Positions 15,177 to 24,371 of a stretch of DNA of 64,000 nt are shown one piece after another. The stretch is taken from assembly GCF_014697625.1 (NCBI RefSeq), contig NZ_JACJSG010000038.1, positions 23,024 to 87,023 of the forward strand, written 5' to 3'. The translations under genes and the position numbers were made by a program. Position 1 is the stretch's first letter; each line of letters starts with the position of its first letter. The notes under the pieces were generated by a model that was given only the letters and a program-made list of their open reading frames with translations, did no database searches and was not told the origin of the DNA. This DNA comes from Anabaena azotica FACHB-119 (GTDB taxonomy: Bacteria > Cyanobacteriota > Cyanobacteriia > Cyanobacteriales > Nostocaceae).

Positions 15177-16265
15177 ATGAAGAGTGCTGAAATTTTGGTC
15201 TTTGCCACTAAAGGTACAAAATCGAATGAGGAGGCTAGAATATTAAAACTTTTACAAAAGTTTAGTTTGCAAGTTGTACCATTTGAACGAGCTAATAAGT
15301 TCAAAAGCTTTATTAACATCATTCAACAAGCTTTGCAGACAAAACCCAGACTGATAGTTATGGAAGGTACTGGAGTTTTAGGAGGTATGGCTTGTTTATT
15401 CCTACAATGGTTTTTTCACATTCCCTATGTTGTTAGCAGTGGGGATGCGATCGCGCCTTTCATTAGTTTAAATTATCCGCTCATCGTCCCAATCGTAAAG
15501 GTTTATGAACAAACGCTCTGCCGCTTTTGCGCTGGGTTTATCGGTTGGACACCTTACTTAGTGGGTCGGGCGCTAACTTTTGGCGCACCCAAAGGAGTAA
15601 CTGCTGCGGGTTGGGCATATTTTTCTCGCACTGTGGAACAATTAGCTGATAGTCGTGTGAGCATTCGTCAGCAACTAGGAATTCCTGATGACTCTCTAGT
15701 ATTTGGATTATTGGGTTCAATAGTGTTGATTGAGCGATTTCAATACTGCTATGGTTACGAATTAATCAAAGCCTTCCAGAAAATCAACCCTAACAACGTC
15801 ACCATCTTAGTAGTGGGGGATGGAAGTGGGCTTGCTTATTTAAAGCAATTAGCTGGTGAGGATATGGGGAAACGAATTTTTTTGCCTGGTAATGTTCCTT
15901 ATGAGCAAGTGCTGGACTACATGGCAGCTATGGATGTAGCTAGCTTACCTCAGAGTGTGGATGCAGTTGGTAGCTTTCGCTATACAACAAAGCTAAGTGA
16001 ATATATAGCAGCGAGATTACCAGTAATTACAAGTCAAATTCCTATGGCATATGATATTGCTGGAGATTGGGTTTGGCGGCTACCAGGGGCTAAACCTTGG
16101 GAAGAATGTTATATTGATGCCCTAGCTAATTTGATGGCAACTGTTACAGATGAAGCGATAGCCATCAAGAAACAAGCTATACCCATTCAGCCATCAGATT
16201 TTGATCTAGAAACACAAGTAGTTCGGGTCACAAATTTTATTACCGAAATCATGAAGACAAACTAA
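15177..16265 (+). CDS. Glycosyltransferase (GT-B fold, GT4-like)
   Basis: A 362-residue protein from the ATG at 15177; a longer frame from TTG at 15000 adds 59 residues that look unlike a GT start, so I prefer the ATG before MKSAEILVFATKG. The donor-binding part has FGLLGSIVLIERFQYC and VVGDGSGLAYL, then AAMDVASLPQSVDAVGSFRY and the KLSEYIAARLPVIT motif. The classical E-x7-E is less clear than in neighbours. It is followed five bases later by another glycosyltransferase-like gene, in an apparent operon. Start choice is moderately sure. Confidence 0.75.
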   Translation: MKSAEILVFATKGTKSNEEARILKLLQKFSLQVVPFERANKFKSFINIIQQALQTKPRLIVMEGTGVLGGMACLFLQWFFHIPYVVSSGDAIAPFISLNYPLIVPIVKVYEQTLCRFCAGFIGWTPYLVGRALTFGAPKGVTAAGWAYFSRTVEQLADSRVSIRQQLGIPDDSLVFGLLGSIVLIERFQYCYGYELIKAFQKINPNNVTILVVGDGSGLAYLKQLAGEDMGKRIFLPGNVPYEQVLDYMAAMDVASLPQSVDAVGSFRYTTKLSEYIAARLPVITSQIPMAYDIAGDWVWRLPGAKPWEECYIDALANLMATVTDEAIAIKKQAIPIQPSDFDLETQVVRVTNFITEIMKTN

Positions 16266-16270
16266 ATATA

Positions 16271-17362
16271 ATGAGTCAGTTAAATCATCAAATTATTTTT
16301 ATTGTTCCCCGTCTACCCCCTGCTGTGGATGGAGTTGGAGATTATGCTCTAAATTTAGCCAAGCAACTGCGTCAAGATTTTGGCATAGTAATTAACTTTG
16401 TAGTTGGAGATCCAAATTGGTCTGGTGAAGCGTCTGTAGAGGGATTTGCAGTTAAACAAGTAGCTGATTGCTCCAGAGCAGCTTTGTCAGAATTACTACC
16501 GTCTAACCAGCACCCAACAACAGTTCTCTTGCATTATGTAGGTTATGGTTATGCAAGGCGAGGCTGTCCGGTTTGGTTAGTAGAAGGGTTGGAGTATTGG
16601 CGAAAAGCTGTAACTAAGGGACAATTGGTGACGATGTTTCATGAACTCTATGCTTTTGGTTCTATATGGACAAGTCAGTTTTGGACATCGCCAGTGCAAA
16701 GAAATTTAGCTGCACGTCTGGTGCGGTTGAGCGATCGCTGTCTTACCAACAAGCAGGGATATGCTGATATTATTAATAAATTAGGTCAAGGAAAACACTC
16801 GACAATTCCAGCTTTGCCAGTTTTTTCTAACATAGGTGAACCAAAACATATCACCTCTTTATTAGAACGTTCTCGAAGTTTGGTAGTATTTGGCAGTCCT
16901 GGTTCCCGTTCTCGTGTTTATTTGAATTCGCAATTAGCGTTGCAGCGAACTTGTCTCGAATTGGAAATTGATGAAATTTTAGATATTGGGCCACCTCTAG
17001 ATTATAAAATTGATGCAGTCAATGCCATTCCTGTTGTTTGTATGGGAGTTAAGTCTGCTCAGGAAATCAGCAACTTATTATTAAACTCTCTGGTAGGTTT
17101 TTTTAACTACCATACACAATACTTGGCAAAATCAACGATTTTCGCAGCTTACTGCGCTCATGGATTACTCCCTATAGGTATGTCCTATAAAGGTCAAGAT
17201 GTTGATGGTTTAGAAGCAGGAAAACACTATTGGTTAGCGGACAAGTATTTACAAACGATGAACTTATCAACAGGACAAATAGTTGCAGATAACGCTTATG
17301 CTTGGTATCAAAAGCACCAGCTATCAGTCCAAGCTCATACTTTTATGAACTGTCTAAGTTGA
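16271..17362 (+). CDS. Putative glycosyltransferase (diverged GT-B)
   Basis: A 363-residue soluble protein. The N-terminal half begins with the GT4-like IIFIVPRLPPAVDGVGDYALNLAKQL, written here in parts as IVPRLPPAVDGVGDYAL. There is a TMFHELYAFGS region typical of GT-B acceptor domains. The C-terminal donor domain is poorly conserved and no E-x7-E motif is evident. Position in the locus, immediately after the preceding GT gene (5-base gap), supports a role in the same glycan. It may have an altered donor site. Confidence 0.7.
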   Translation: MSQLNHQIIFIVPRLPPAVDGVGDYALNLAKQLRQDFGIVINFVVGDPNWSGEASVEGFAVKQVADCSRAALSELLPSNQHPTTVLLHYVGYGYARRGCPVWLVEGLEYWRKAVTKGQLVTMFHELYAFGSIWTSQFWTSPVQRNLAARLVRLSDRCLTNKQGYADIINKLGQGKHSTIPALPVFSNIGEPKHITSLLERSRSLVVFGSPGSRSRVYLNSQLALQRTCLELEIDEILDIGPPLDYKIDAVNAIPVVCMGVKSAQEISNLLLNSLVGFFNYHTQYLAKSTIFAAYCAHGLLPIGMSYKGQDVDGLEAGKHYWLADKYLQTMNLSTGQIVADNAYAWYQKHQLSVQAHTFMNCLS

Positions 17363-17437
17363 CACTTGAGGATTGTACCTGCTCATCTCATAAACTTTGA
17401 AAAAGATGGCATAAATCCAAATATGTGCCTGACTTAT

Positions 17438-17734
17438 GGACTTACGCATCAAGATAGTTTATTAAACTGGGTGTAGCAGGGTGGTTTCATACAATCAGAG
17501 AAAAAAGATTATTGTGTTTCAAAGCCTCTCCCCCAAGGGGGGAGAGGTTTGGAGAGGGGTCAAAATCTCTGCTACAAAACGAAAAATCAAGACTTATAAA
17601 TTTTTCTTTTTCTGTATGAAACCACCCTGGTTTATTAAACTGAGTGTAGGGGAGTAAGGGTTTTGAAAACTTACAGTCCTGTACCCCTATAAGCTTATCA
17701 AAACCCTTGATTTTTCGTCTTCATGCGTAAGTCC
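17438..17734. mobile_element. MITE-like element with GGACTTACGCAT ends, interrupted by a second element
   Basis: The outer ends are GGACTTACGCAT (17438) and ATGCGTAAGTCC (about 17733). The inner element lies at 17477-17629. Around it the 20-base sequence GTTTATTAAACTGGGTGTAG (17457) is repeated with one mismatch at 17630. A simpler, uninterrupted relative is at 49231-49349. The structure lies between the convergent GT gene (stop at 17362) and the Wzc-like gene (stop at 17792). Confidence 0.75.
17477..17629. mobile_element. Inner MITE-like element (CAGGGTGGTTTCATAC ends)
   Basis: The ends CAGGGTGGTTTCATACA and TGTATGAAACCACCCTG are exact inverted copies. It contains a C-rich stretch (CCTCTCCCCCAAGGGG) of the type also seen near 4440 and 56345. 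It has no coding capacity. Its flanks repeat 20 bases of the outer element, consistent with insertion plus duplication. Confidence 0.75.
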
Positions 17735-17791
17735 TATTTCTATGTACGCTGATTTCGACTTGGTATAACTGAATATAATATCAAAGATCAT

Positions 17792-19879
17792 TTACATACT
17801 ACTCATGTTATATCCCGAATATTGCTGATTAGCCTTAACTCCATTAATAGCTATACCTAAAACATTTTGATCTGCTTTCTCTAATAGTTCTTTAGAAAGA
17901 GAAACACTATCAGCATCAGCAACTCCAGGGCGAACCACAAACAAAATTCCATTCACCAGTTTGCCTAAAATAGTTGCATCAGCAGCTACAGTCAAAGGAG
18001 GGCTATCGATGATGACAAAATCGTATTTTTGCGCCGCTTGTGCTATAAATATAGCCATTTGGCTAGAATCAAGCAGTGCAGATGGGTTATGAGTCATTTC
18101 ACCAGATGCTAAAACTTCTAAGTTGGGTGCAACTTCAATAACAGCCTGCTCCAAATCTGACTCACTTTTGAGAACGTTACTTAAGCCAAGCTCATTAGCC
18201 ATTTCCCAAATTTTATGTTGGCTGGGATTACGCAAATCAGCGTCTACTAGCAGTACTTCGCGCCCAAGTTGAGATATGGAAATTGCTAGGTTGGCAGCAA
18301 TTGTCGATTTTCCTTCTTTAGGTACAGCGCTTGATACCACAATAACTTTTATTGGTTGCTTTGAATTAAACACTCTCAAATTAGTCTGCAACATCCGAAA
18401 AGCTTCACTGACAGGAGAGTCGGGTTTGTTTTTAACGATTAATTCAGGAATGGGATTGTCATTGGTAAATGGTGGAATATAGCCTAGTAATGTATAGTCA
18501 AGTAAATCTCTGGCAGACTTTGTTGTTTTGATGGTTTTATCGAATTTCTCCAACATAAACGCAGTGAGTCCAGCTAGGACAAGTCCACCAATTAATCCCT
18601 GCAACAAGTTTATATATTGACGGCTCTTAATTGGTACTCCCGGAATTAATGCCGGTGTTACAACCAAAGCATTACTTACCTGTAGATTTTCCGCTACCTG
18701 AAGTTCCTGATACCGAGCTAAAAGACTTTGATAGTTAGAATCAGTTGCAGTTATTTCCCGCTCTAGCTGGCGTTGCTGCAATTCTAACTGTGGTAAAGTA
18801 TTAGCTCTTTGTCTATAAGATTTGATGACTTCAGCTAAAGCTTTCAAACGTACATGCAAACTCAGGCGTTCTGCTTCAATGCTAGCGTAGTTACCCAGAA
18901 TTCCTTGTTGCAGACCTTGACCTCTCAGCTGCACAATTTTTTCAGGATTTTTCTCTTGATTTAAACGCCCCGCACTGCCGATAAAACTTTGTTCTATACG
19001 TTGCTGAAGTTGCTTTTTAAGAACAGCTTCCTCTTCTTTGAGATTAATTACCGTAGGATGATTATCTGTCAAACGCAGCCTTAAAAGTTCAATTTTTTGT
19101 TGAGTTTCTTGTAACTGTCCGAGAACTAAAGTTGTTGATGGAGACTCACCCACAAAACCAGCAACTACAGCCTCTTGGGGAGAGACACCAAATAGTTCTT
19201 TGATTGATTCCATACGTGCAGTTTGAGACGCTAGATCGGATCTAGTTGCAGCTACTTGTCTGTCTAACTCAGAAAGAATCCCAACGCTTGATGACGCTTC
19301 TGCTTTTAAGTCTAAAACTCTATTTTGTTGTTTAAAATATTGGAGATTTTTTTCAGCAACTTGTAACGCAGCTTTTCTCAACGGTAATTGTTGAGCAATA
19401 AAGTCTCTAGCAGATTTGGTTTGAGCGCGATTAGCATTAATATCATTTTCTATATAAATCCTCATTAAGGTATTAATAATTTCCGATGCCTTTCTTGGGT
19501 CTGTATCTGTATAATAAATTTCTAATATATCTGTATTTTCCAGATTTCTTACTTGTAGGTTTTTCAAAAATACTAAAGGGTGAATATTGAGGCGGAGAGC
19601 CTTGATAGTTCTTTCAGCTAGAGGTAGGGAACGCAGAACTGCTACCTCTGTTCCTAAAGGTCTACCGCTTACCGAACTCTCCAACTGTCCTAATTGGTTC
19701 CCTACTCCTGTAAGCGAAGAGGTAGCGTTCTTTTTGAGTACAAGTTGCCCCGATGCCTGATAAACTGGCGTTTCTATTACAGTTTTAACAATACTTAATA
19801 TTAAAAGCAGCCCAAAAACTATAGAAGTAGGCAACCACCGACGCTTGAGAATCGTCCAATATTGTAAATGTTCTTCCAT
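17792..19879 (-). CDS. Wzc/GumC-like polysaccharide co-polymerase with tyrosine autokinase domain
   Basis: A 695-residue inner-membrane protein that sets chain length and drives export of Wzy-made polysaccharides. The Wzz domain starts at the N-terminus with TM1 at about residues 16-34, followed by a long periplasmic coiled coil. TM2 is near residues 423-445, preceded by the proline-rich motif PALIPGVPIKSRQ. The cytoplasmic BY-kinase domain has Walker A PKEGKST with Lys524, Walker A-prime LLVDADLRNP and Walker B VIIDSPPL. The C-terminal tail holds only Tyr in QQYSGYN, a short tyrosine cluster. It is convergent with the GT operon and separated by the nested MITE. The rest of the pathway's outer-membrane exporter is not seen in the window. 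Confidence 0.92.
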   Translation of the reverse strand: MEEHLQYWTILKRRWLPTSIVFGLLLILSIVKTVIETPVYQASGQLVLKKNATSSLTGVGNQLGQLESSVSGRPLGTEVAVLRSLPLAERTIKALRLNIHPLVFLKNLQVRNLENTDILEIYYTDTDPRKASEIINTLMRIYIENDINANRAQTKSARDFIAQQLPLRKAALQVAEKNLQYFKQQNRVLDLKAEASSSVGILSELDRQVAATRSDLASQTARMESIKELFGVSPQEAVVAGFVGESPSTTLVLGQLQETQQKIELLRLRLTDNHPTVINLKEEEAVLKKQLQQRIEQSFIGSAGRLNQEKNPEKIVQLRGQGLQQGILGNYASIEAERLSLHVRLKALAEVIKSYRQRANTLPQLELQQRQLEREITATDSNYQSLLARYQELQVAENLQVSNALVVTPALIPGVPIKSRQYINLLQGLIGGLVLAGLTAFMLEKFDKTIKTTKSARDLLDYTLLGYIPPFTNDNPIPELIVKNKPDSPVSEAFRMLQTNLRVFNSKQPIKVIVVSSAVPKEGKSTIAANLAISISQLGREVLLVDADLRNPSQHKIWEMANELGLSNVLKSESDLEQAVIEVAPNLEVLASGEMTHNPSALLDSSQMAIFIAQAAQKYDFVIIDSPPLTVAADATILGKLVNGILFVVRPGVADADSVSLSKELLEKADQNVLGIAINGVKANQQYSGYNMSSM

Positions 19880-20933
19880 CTTCTTCTCTAGTAATTTTAT
19901 ATTTACCGAATTATAATCAGAATAGAATTTGAATGCCTATTGATGCCTGATATTTGTATTACCCATATTGATAGAACTTACACTGATCGTCAATAGTTTT
20001 TTTCTAAAAGCAAGTTAGCTCATAAAATTTCAGCCAATTTATTAAGAATTTATAGTATAATTACGGATGACAATTATTGAAATATAGTGAAGCTTTAGTA
20101 TAAATACTTGAATTTTAAGTAACTCTCAACTTGCACATTTTCAAACCCTAATATGGGCTTATAAAAAAAATGATCAAAATATGCTTGTTTTATATTTTGC
20201 GGGAACTTGAGTCGCGCCAGGGAGACGCTTATATTTTGCACTAGCCTATTATTGACCAAATAATGGGATGAAAAGTTCATTATTTCGTAAGGCGGGCATT
20301 GTCTATTACCTGCTAATTGAGAAAATACAAAATGTCAGATAATAGCACATCGAAAATTAGGGATGATTTTAATTTTTTAGGTGATATTTTTGGATTCAAT
20401 CTAAATTTTATCAGTTCTTGCGTGTAAATATTTAATAGAGTGTCTATTTTAATTTTGGCTACTGACATGAATATAATAGGACTTACGCAAGTGTCATAAT
20501 CAAACTCACTGTAGGGTGCGTCAGTCCCAATAATTTCGTACAGATTCAAGGATTTTCCACATCTGACGCACCCTACAATTGTTCCAGTTGCGTAAGTCTT
20601 GAAAATGTAGATGTACTCTTGACATTTTAAAAAATTAAGTTTAATTGGCTTAAAATCAAGTTCAAGAAGCAAAAAGCGACAATTTTCATTGTTCTGCTGT
20701 ACATAAGCGATTAGAGCTACTTCTTATAATCTGGCTTATTAAATTAATAAATGAATGTTGTCAGGATAAATACTTAATGCTAAATGACTATCCAGCAGAA
20801 TTTAAGTGTAAATACTGTTTTGATTTTTGCCCAAATTCATAATGAGGATATTTTGTTGGATTTTCTACTGACATTCACAATATAAAATCAAAATTAACAT
20901 CTATCTATTGACATACACGGGGGAGGTGGAAAT
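19880..20933. other. 1-kb divergent intergenic region with one MITE
   Basis: It lies between the Wzc-like gene (minus) and the small membrane-protein operon (plus) and should carry both promoters. The short AT-rich reading frames in it (20095-20280 and 20313-20672) run through the MITE or lack any family resemblance. No fixed promoter motif could be assigned. The plus-strand operon has a strong ribosome-binding site GGGAGG (20921-20926) before ATG 20934. Confidence 0.6.
20478..20600. mobile_element. MITE-like element, GGACTTACGCAA family, copy 1
   Basis: It begins AGGACTTACGCAA and ends TTGCGTAAGTCTT. An inner inverted repeat GTAGGGTGCGTCAG / CTGACGCACCCTAC, in the typical form, flanks a conserved middle (AATTTCGTACAGATTCAAGG). 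Further copies are at about 23725, 31263, 37285 (variant), 37540 and 48461. It encodes nothing. Confidence 0.85.
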
Positions 20934-21122
20934 ATGATTATGAACAATCTAACAAAGCTTGTGCAGTTTATACAGTCAATACAGTCAGGATTGGTTGTAA
21001 ATCAGGCATCACTATTATCGTTTTTGGTGATTTTTTGCGTGATGCCAGTTTTATTGTTGATTTTTTCTGTTCGTTATAAGCCGCCTAGTAGTTCACGACG
21101 ACTTGTTGTAATCCCATCGTAA
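20934..21122 (+). CDS. Small single-span membrane protein, translationally coupled
   Basis: A 62-residue product with one hydrophobic segment at about residues 27-46 (SLLSFLVIFCVMPVLLLIFS) and a basic, serine-rich tail (RYKPPSSSRRLVV). GGGAGG eight bases before the ATG is a good ribosome-binding site. The stop TAA overlaps the HpsJ-like ATG by one base (TAATG), which is strong evidence that it is real and co-translated. No family is recognised. Context (HpsJ-like and cyanoexosortase genes) suggests a role in the membrane part of the polysaccharide or exosortase system. It does not carry a PEP-CTERM-like sorting signal. Confidence 0.75.
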   Translation: MIMNNLTKLVQFIQSIQSGLVVNQASLLSFLVIFCVMPVLLLIFSVRYKPPSSSRRLVVIPS

Positions 21123-21865
21123 TGAAAACCAAAAAACAAGAAAAAGTTATTAAAAAACCTGTAGAAATTACAGAAATTATTGAAAAGCGCTCATTCGGCT
21201 TATTACGGTTTCTTGGCTATACCCTACTTATATTTTCTCTGGTTGACTACCTTGCCATTCTTATTCCTCCTCGCTTAACAAATCCCAATTGGGAATTTCA
21301 AGTAATTGGACAAATGGTCGATCATGTATGGTCTATCTTAATAGGATTAATATTTATATTTTTATATAGCCAACCCAGCATTATCAAACCTAAACAACTC
21401 TCAATTCTAAAATTTTTCTCTTGGGTTACTTTGACAATCGGTATCCTCTATCTATTAATGCTGCCTTTAGGAATTAATAACAGCTTGACTATCTATAGAA
21501 ATATTAATAATCAATTTACTAATCAACAGGCACAACAAGAAGAACAACTACAAAAAATAACCGAAAAACTGAAAACAATAAATTCTCCGCAAGAATTAAC
21601 TAACATAGCCAATAGTTTAAACCTGCAAAATCAAATTGCATCTAGCCAATCTCCTCAAGACTTGAAAAATAAAATATCTCAGCAAATTCAAACATCTGCT
21701 CAAAATACTCTAGTATCTGCTAATATAGCCAAGCGAGAACAAATTAAAAATCTAATTAAAACGTCTGTACGAATTAACTTAGGAGCAATAATATCTGGTG
21801 TTTGCTTCATTACCCTGTGGAGACTGACTCGTTGGGTTCGTGTAATTGAGAAAAATGTTAATTAA
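21122..21865 (+). CDS. hpsJ: HpsJ-like membrane protein (hormogonium polysaccharide family)
   Basis: A 247-residue membrane protein. Four hydrophobic segments are seen: about 28-48 (LLRFLGYTLLIFSLVDYLAI), 67-82, 97-117, and a C-terminal one at about 217-235. Between the third and fourth is a polar, Gln-rich coiled stretch (NQQAQQEEQLQKITEKL) likely outside the membrane. This layout and the N-terminal SFGLLRFLGYTLLIF fit the HpsJ family, first linked to hormogonium polysaccharide in Nostoc punctiforme and often next to cyanoexosortases. Its exact job is unknown. It overlaps the small upstream gene by one base, with the exosortase 64 bases downstream. Confidence 0.75.
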   Translation: MKTKKQEKVIKKPVEITEIIEKRSFGLLRFLGYTLLIFSLVDYLAILIPPRLTNPNWEFQVIGQMVDHVWSILIGLIFIFLYSQPSIIKPKQLSILKFFSWVTLTIGILYLLMLPLGINNSLTIYRNINNQFTNQQAQQEEQLQKITEKLKTINSPQELTNIANSLNLQNQIASSQSPQDLKNKISQQIQTSAQNTLVSANIAKREQIKNLIKTSVRINLGAIISGVCFITLWRLTRWVRVIEKNVN

Positions 21866-21929
21866 GTCAGTAATGAGGGCTATGTTCCTCATTGCTAACT
21901 TCAAATAAGTTCAGAAAATTGAAACTAAA

Positions 21930-23513
21930 ATGTTCATCAGTAGCCAAAAGCTGAAGGAAGCTAGACAAGCGTTTTTACTTCGCTTTCAACCTTTACTGCA
22001 AACCCAGTATTTTTATCTGCTTGGTATATTCACTACTCTTGCAGTTTTGCATTTAAATATAGTAAGCAATCATCCTCTAGAAGATGAGGAAACTACATTT
22101 TATGCTCTGTACTGGGCTGGTATTATTTTTCTACTTTGGCAAAATCGGCAACAAGAGACGACTACAACTTGGTTTTCTAGTTTCTTAGGTTTAGGATTGC
22201 TATTTCTGGTAATACTTAGACCCATTTACCTGTGGTATTTAGACTTATTCTTGTTTCGATTTGGGCCTATTGTTGCTGCATTAGGATTAGGATTACTCTC
22301 TTTTGGTTTTGCAGGGTTAAGACATTATTGGCGCTTATTTTTATTGTTGTGCTTGATGCTTGTTCCCTATGGCTTCATCAATGAAATTTTTGCGTTTCGG
22401 CTACATTTTAGTGAATTAACTGCAGCCATATCCGCTTTTGCACTCCACTATATAGGGTTAAAAGCTACTGTTCATGGTGCTTTTGTCAAACTGCCTACAG
22501 GTCAAGTTGAAGTTCTCTATTACTGTACGGGGGGTATGTTAATTTTATGGTTGCTAAAGCTCACTTTGTTAATCATAGTAGTTGTTCCTTCTTTAAGTTG
22601 GCGACAGAGATGTGGATTAGTAATATCTGCGTTCTGTACAGGGTTTTTAGTTGGTTGTATTCGTGTGGCTTTGTTAGCTGTCGTAGTTAATAATCATAGT
22701 CTATTTGACTATTGGCACAACTACAAAGGAGGAGCTATATTCATGGCAACGGCAACTATTACTTATGCAATTTTGTGTAATTGGATACTGCCTCTAGAAT
22801 TGTTATCCTCAGAAGAACAGCCTGATTCTAACACTAAAGCAATTGTAGAACCAAAGAGGCGTTTCTTTCTTGCTACTACTTGGCTATCAATTTTATTAAC
22901 TTCTATCTATTTAATAGCTAGTAAACGACCTGTGACCAACTCAATTTTTCCAAACACAATACCTGTGAATAGTTGGAAACAAGTAAACGTGAAGTCTTGG
23001 AACCAGCCAAAGTCTGACACTCCAGTAAATACTAAAGTTCTGATGGTGCTATCAGGAAAGGATTATAGCTATATCAAAAATAGTCAGTCGCTGGAATTAC
23101 AAATGCGTTATGTCATAAATACTAGAGGCGAGCCAAACCCTTTTTTACAGCAACTAAGTAAAAATTTATTTAAGGATAATCTGAAAAATATTAAGTATGT
23201 AAAAGGAATTGGCTACTATACGCTTTATAGTGACAGTAAACAAGCTTACCTGACAGCCTGTATTAATCCACGTGGAGGTAGTACCGTTACTTCCAATCAA
23301 TTTATGCAAAATCGCTATACTTATGACTTAGCTTGGAATCGTTTATTACCGTGGATTTTTGGTCAAGAAGTTCTTAGAGATAACCGTTGTATATGGACGC
23401 AGGTATCTATTCCATTGAATGGAGCTGTAGACTCTAGTGTTTATCCAATTTTAGAATCATTTTGGGCTGAGAACTACGTTGCATGGCAATCTCTACTGCT
23501 GGCTATATATTAA
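21930..23513 (+). CDS. Cyanoexosortase A-like transpeptidase with fused EpsI-like C-terminal domain
   Basis: A 527-residue multi-pass membrane protein. Residues about 25-295 form the exosortase core. The catalytic triad residues are visible: Cys199 in YYCTGG, Arg245 in GCIRVALL, and His263 in FDYWHNYKGG. Exosortases cleave and process exported proteins with PEP-CTERM-like tails, usually tied to exopolysaccharide genes. After TM segments ending near 330, residues about 335-527 form a soluble domain like the separate exosortase-associated (EpsI-type) proteins. So the associated protein is fused. The gene lies in the HpsJ-like operon inside an EPS locus. No sorting-signal substrate is visible in the window. 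Confidence 0.85.
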   Translation: MFISSQKLKEARQAFLLRFQPLLQTQYFYLLGIFTTLAVLHLNIVSNHPLEDEETTFYALYWAGIIFLLWQNRQQETTTTWFSSFLGLGLLFLVILRPIYLWYLDLFLFRFGPIVAALGLGLLSFGFAGLRHYWRLFLLLCLMLVPYGFINEIFAFRLHFSELTAAISAFALHYIGLKATVHGAFVKLPTGQVEVLYYCTGGMLILWLLKLTLLIIVVVPSLSWRQRCGLVISAFCTGFLVGCIRVALLAVVVNNHSLFDYWHNYKGGAIFMATATITYAILCNWILPLELLSSEEQPDSNTKAIVEPKRRFFLATTWLSILLTSIYLIASKRPVTNSIFPNTIPVNSWKQVNVKSWNQPKSDTPVNTKVLMVLSGKDYSYIKNSQSLELQMRYVINTRGEPNPFLQQLSKNLFKDNLKNIKYVKGIGYYTLYSDSKQAYLTACINPRGGSTVTSNQFMQNRYTYDLAWNRLLPWIFGQEVLRDNRCIWTQVSIPLNGAVDSSVYPILESFWAENYVAWQSLLLAIY

Positions 23514-24371
23514 TGATATTTATGATAGTTTTCAAATAGTAAATTGTTGACATATATTATTTAGATTAAATATTAAAAGTTGGCATTTTTCTTACATCAT
23601 TCGATAACCAACTATAGGTGAGAAATTCAGCTAAAAATTTTGTATATTATTTATTCATATCTTGCACCTTCTCAATAAGCAGGTGGTGGGCAGTGCAGCA
23701 CCCTACGAAATAATAAGCACATGGGGTAGGGTGCGTCAGATGTGGAAAATCCTTAAATGTGTACGAAATTATGGGGGCTGACGCACCCTACAGTTAGTTT
23801 GATTATGACACTTCCGTAAGTCCTATTACTTATTCTTCCATTTTCTTGTAAATATGTACATTATTGTTATTCCTTCTAGTCTGCCCTTATCAAGAGGAGG
23901 CTGTGAGGGTTTCTTTCTATGTGTCTTTATATGTAGACGGTATTTCAGTGGAAAGCTTATGGTTTTATACTTTGCCAAAACAAGTATAAAATAATAGCTT
24001 TTTAAAGCTAAAACTACTTAAATCACTTCTGAATTTACCAAATTCATATGCTGCAAAATAGCATTGTTAGTAATCGTATAAGTGTTCTTACTATTGCATA
24101 GAATACTTATATTAAGTTATAAAATAAATCGATTCTAATCTGGACAATCAATTAATACCAATTCAAGTAATGCTTGAGAACTATAAATTATTGTAAAGGC
24201 GCAACATTGTTGTGTACATAAGTGTTTATATCAGTTTTTTTAGTGGTATAAATAAACCAAAATAACTCATATACCTAATATTGACAAGCTTCAAAACTTA
24301 ATATTGAAGCTATAGGTTTGTCCTGACTTGATAATTCGCGCCAAGAACCATTTTGAATTTAGATACTGAAA
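23514..24371. other. 0.86-kb gap after the exosortase
   Basis: It is AT-rich and has no supported gene. It contains a partial MITE (23725-23824). The remainder, including the 500 bases upstream of the GT at 24372, shows no recognisable element apart from probable promoter DNA for the plus-strand GT operon. Confidence 0.6.
23725..23824. mobile_element. MITE-like element, GGACTTACGCAA family, copy 2 (left end decayed)
   Basis: The inner repeat GTAGGGTGCGTCAG and the right terminus CTTCCGTAAGTCCT are present in reverse orientation to copy 1. The left terminus is not recognisable, so this is a truncated or diverged copy. Confidence 0.75.

Noticed and set aside
20313..20672. 119-codon minus-strand frame
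   Set aside because: It runs through the MITE at 20478-20600 and has no recognisable domain.
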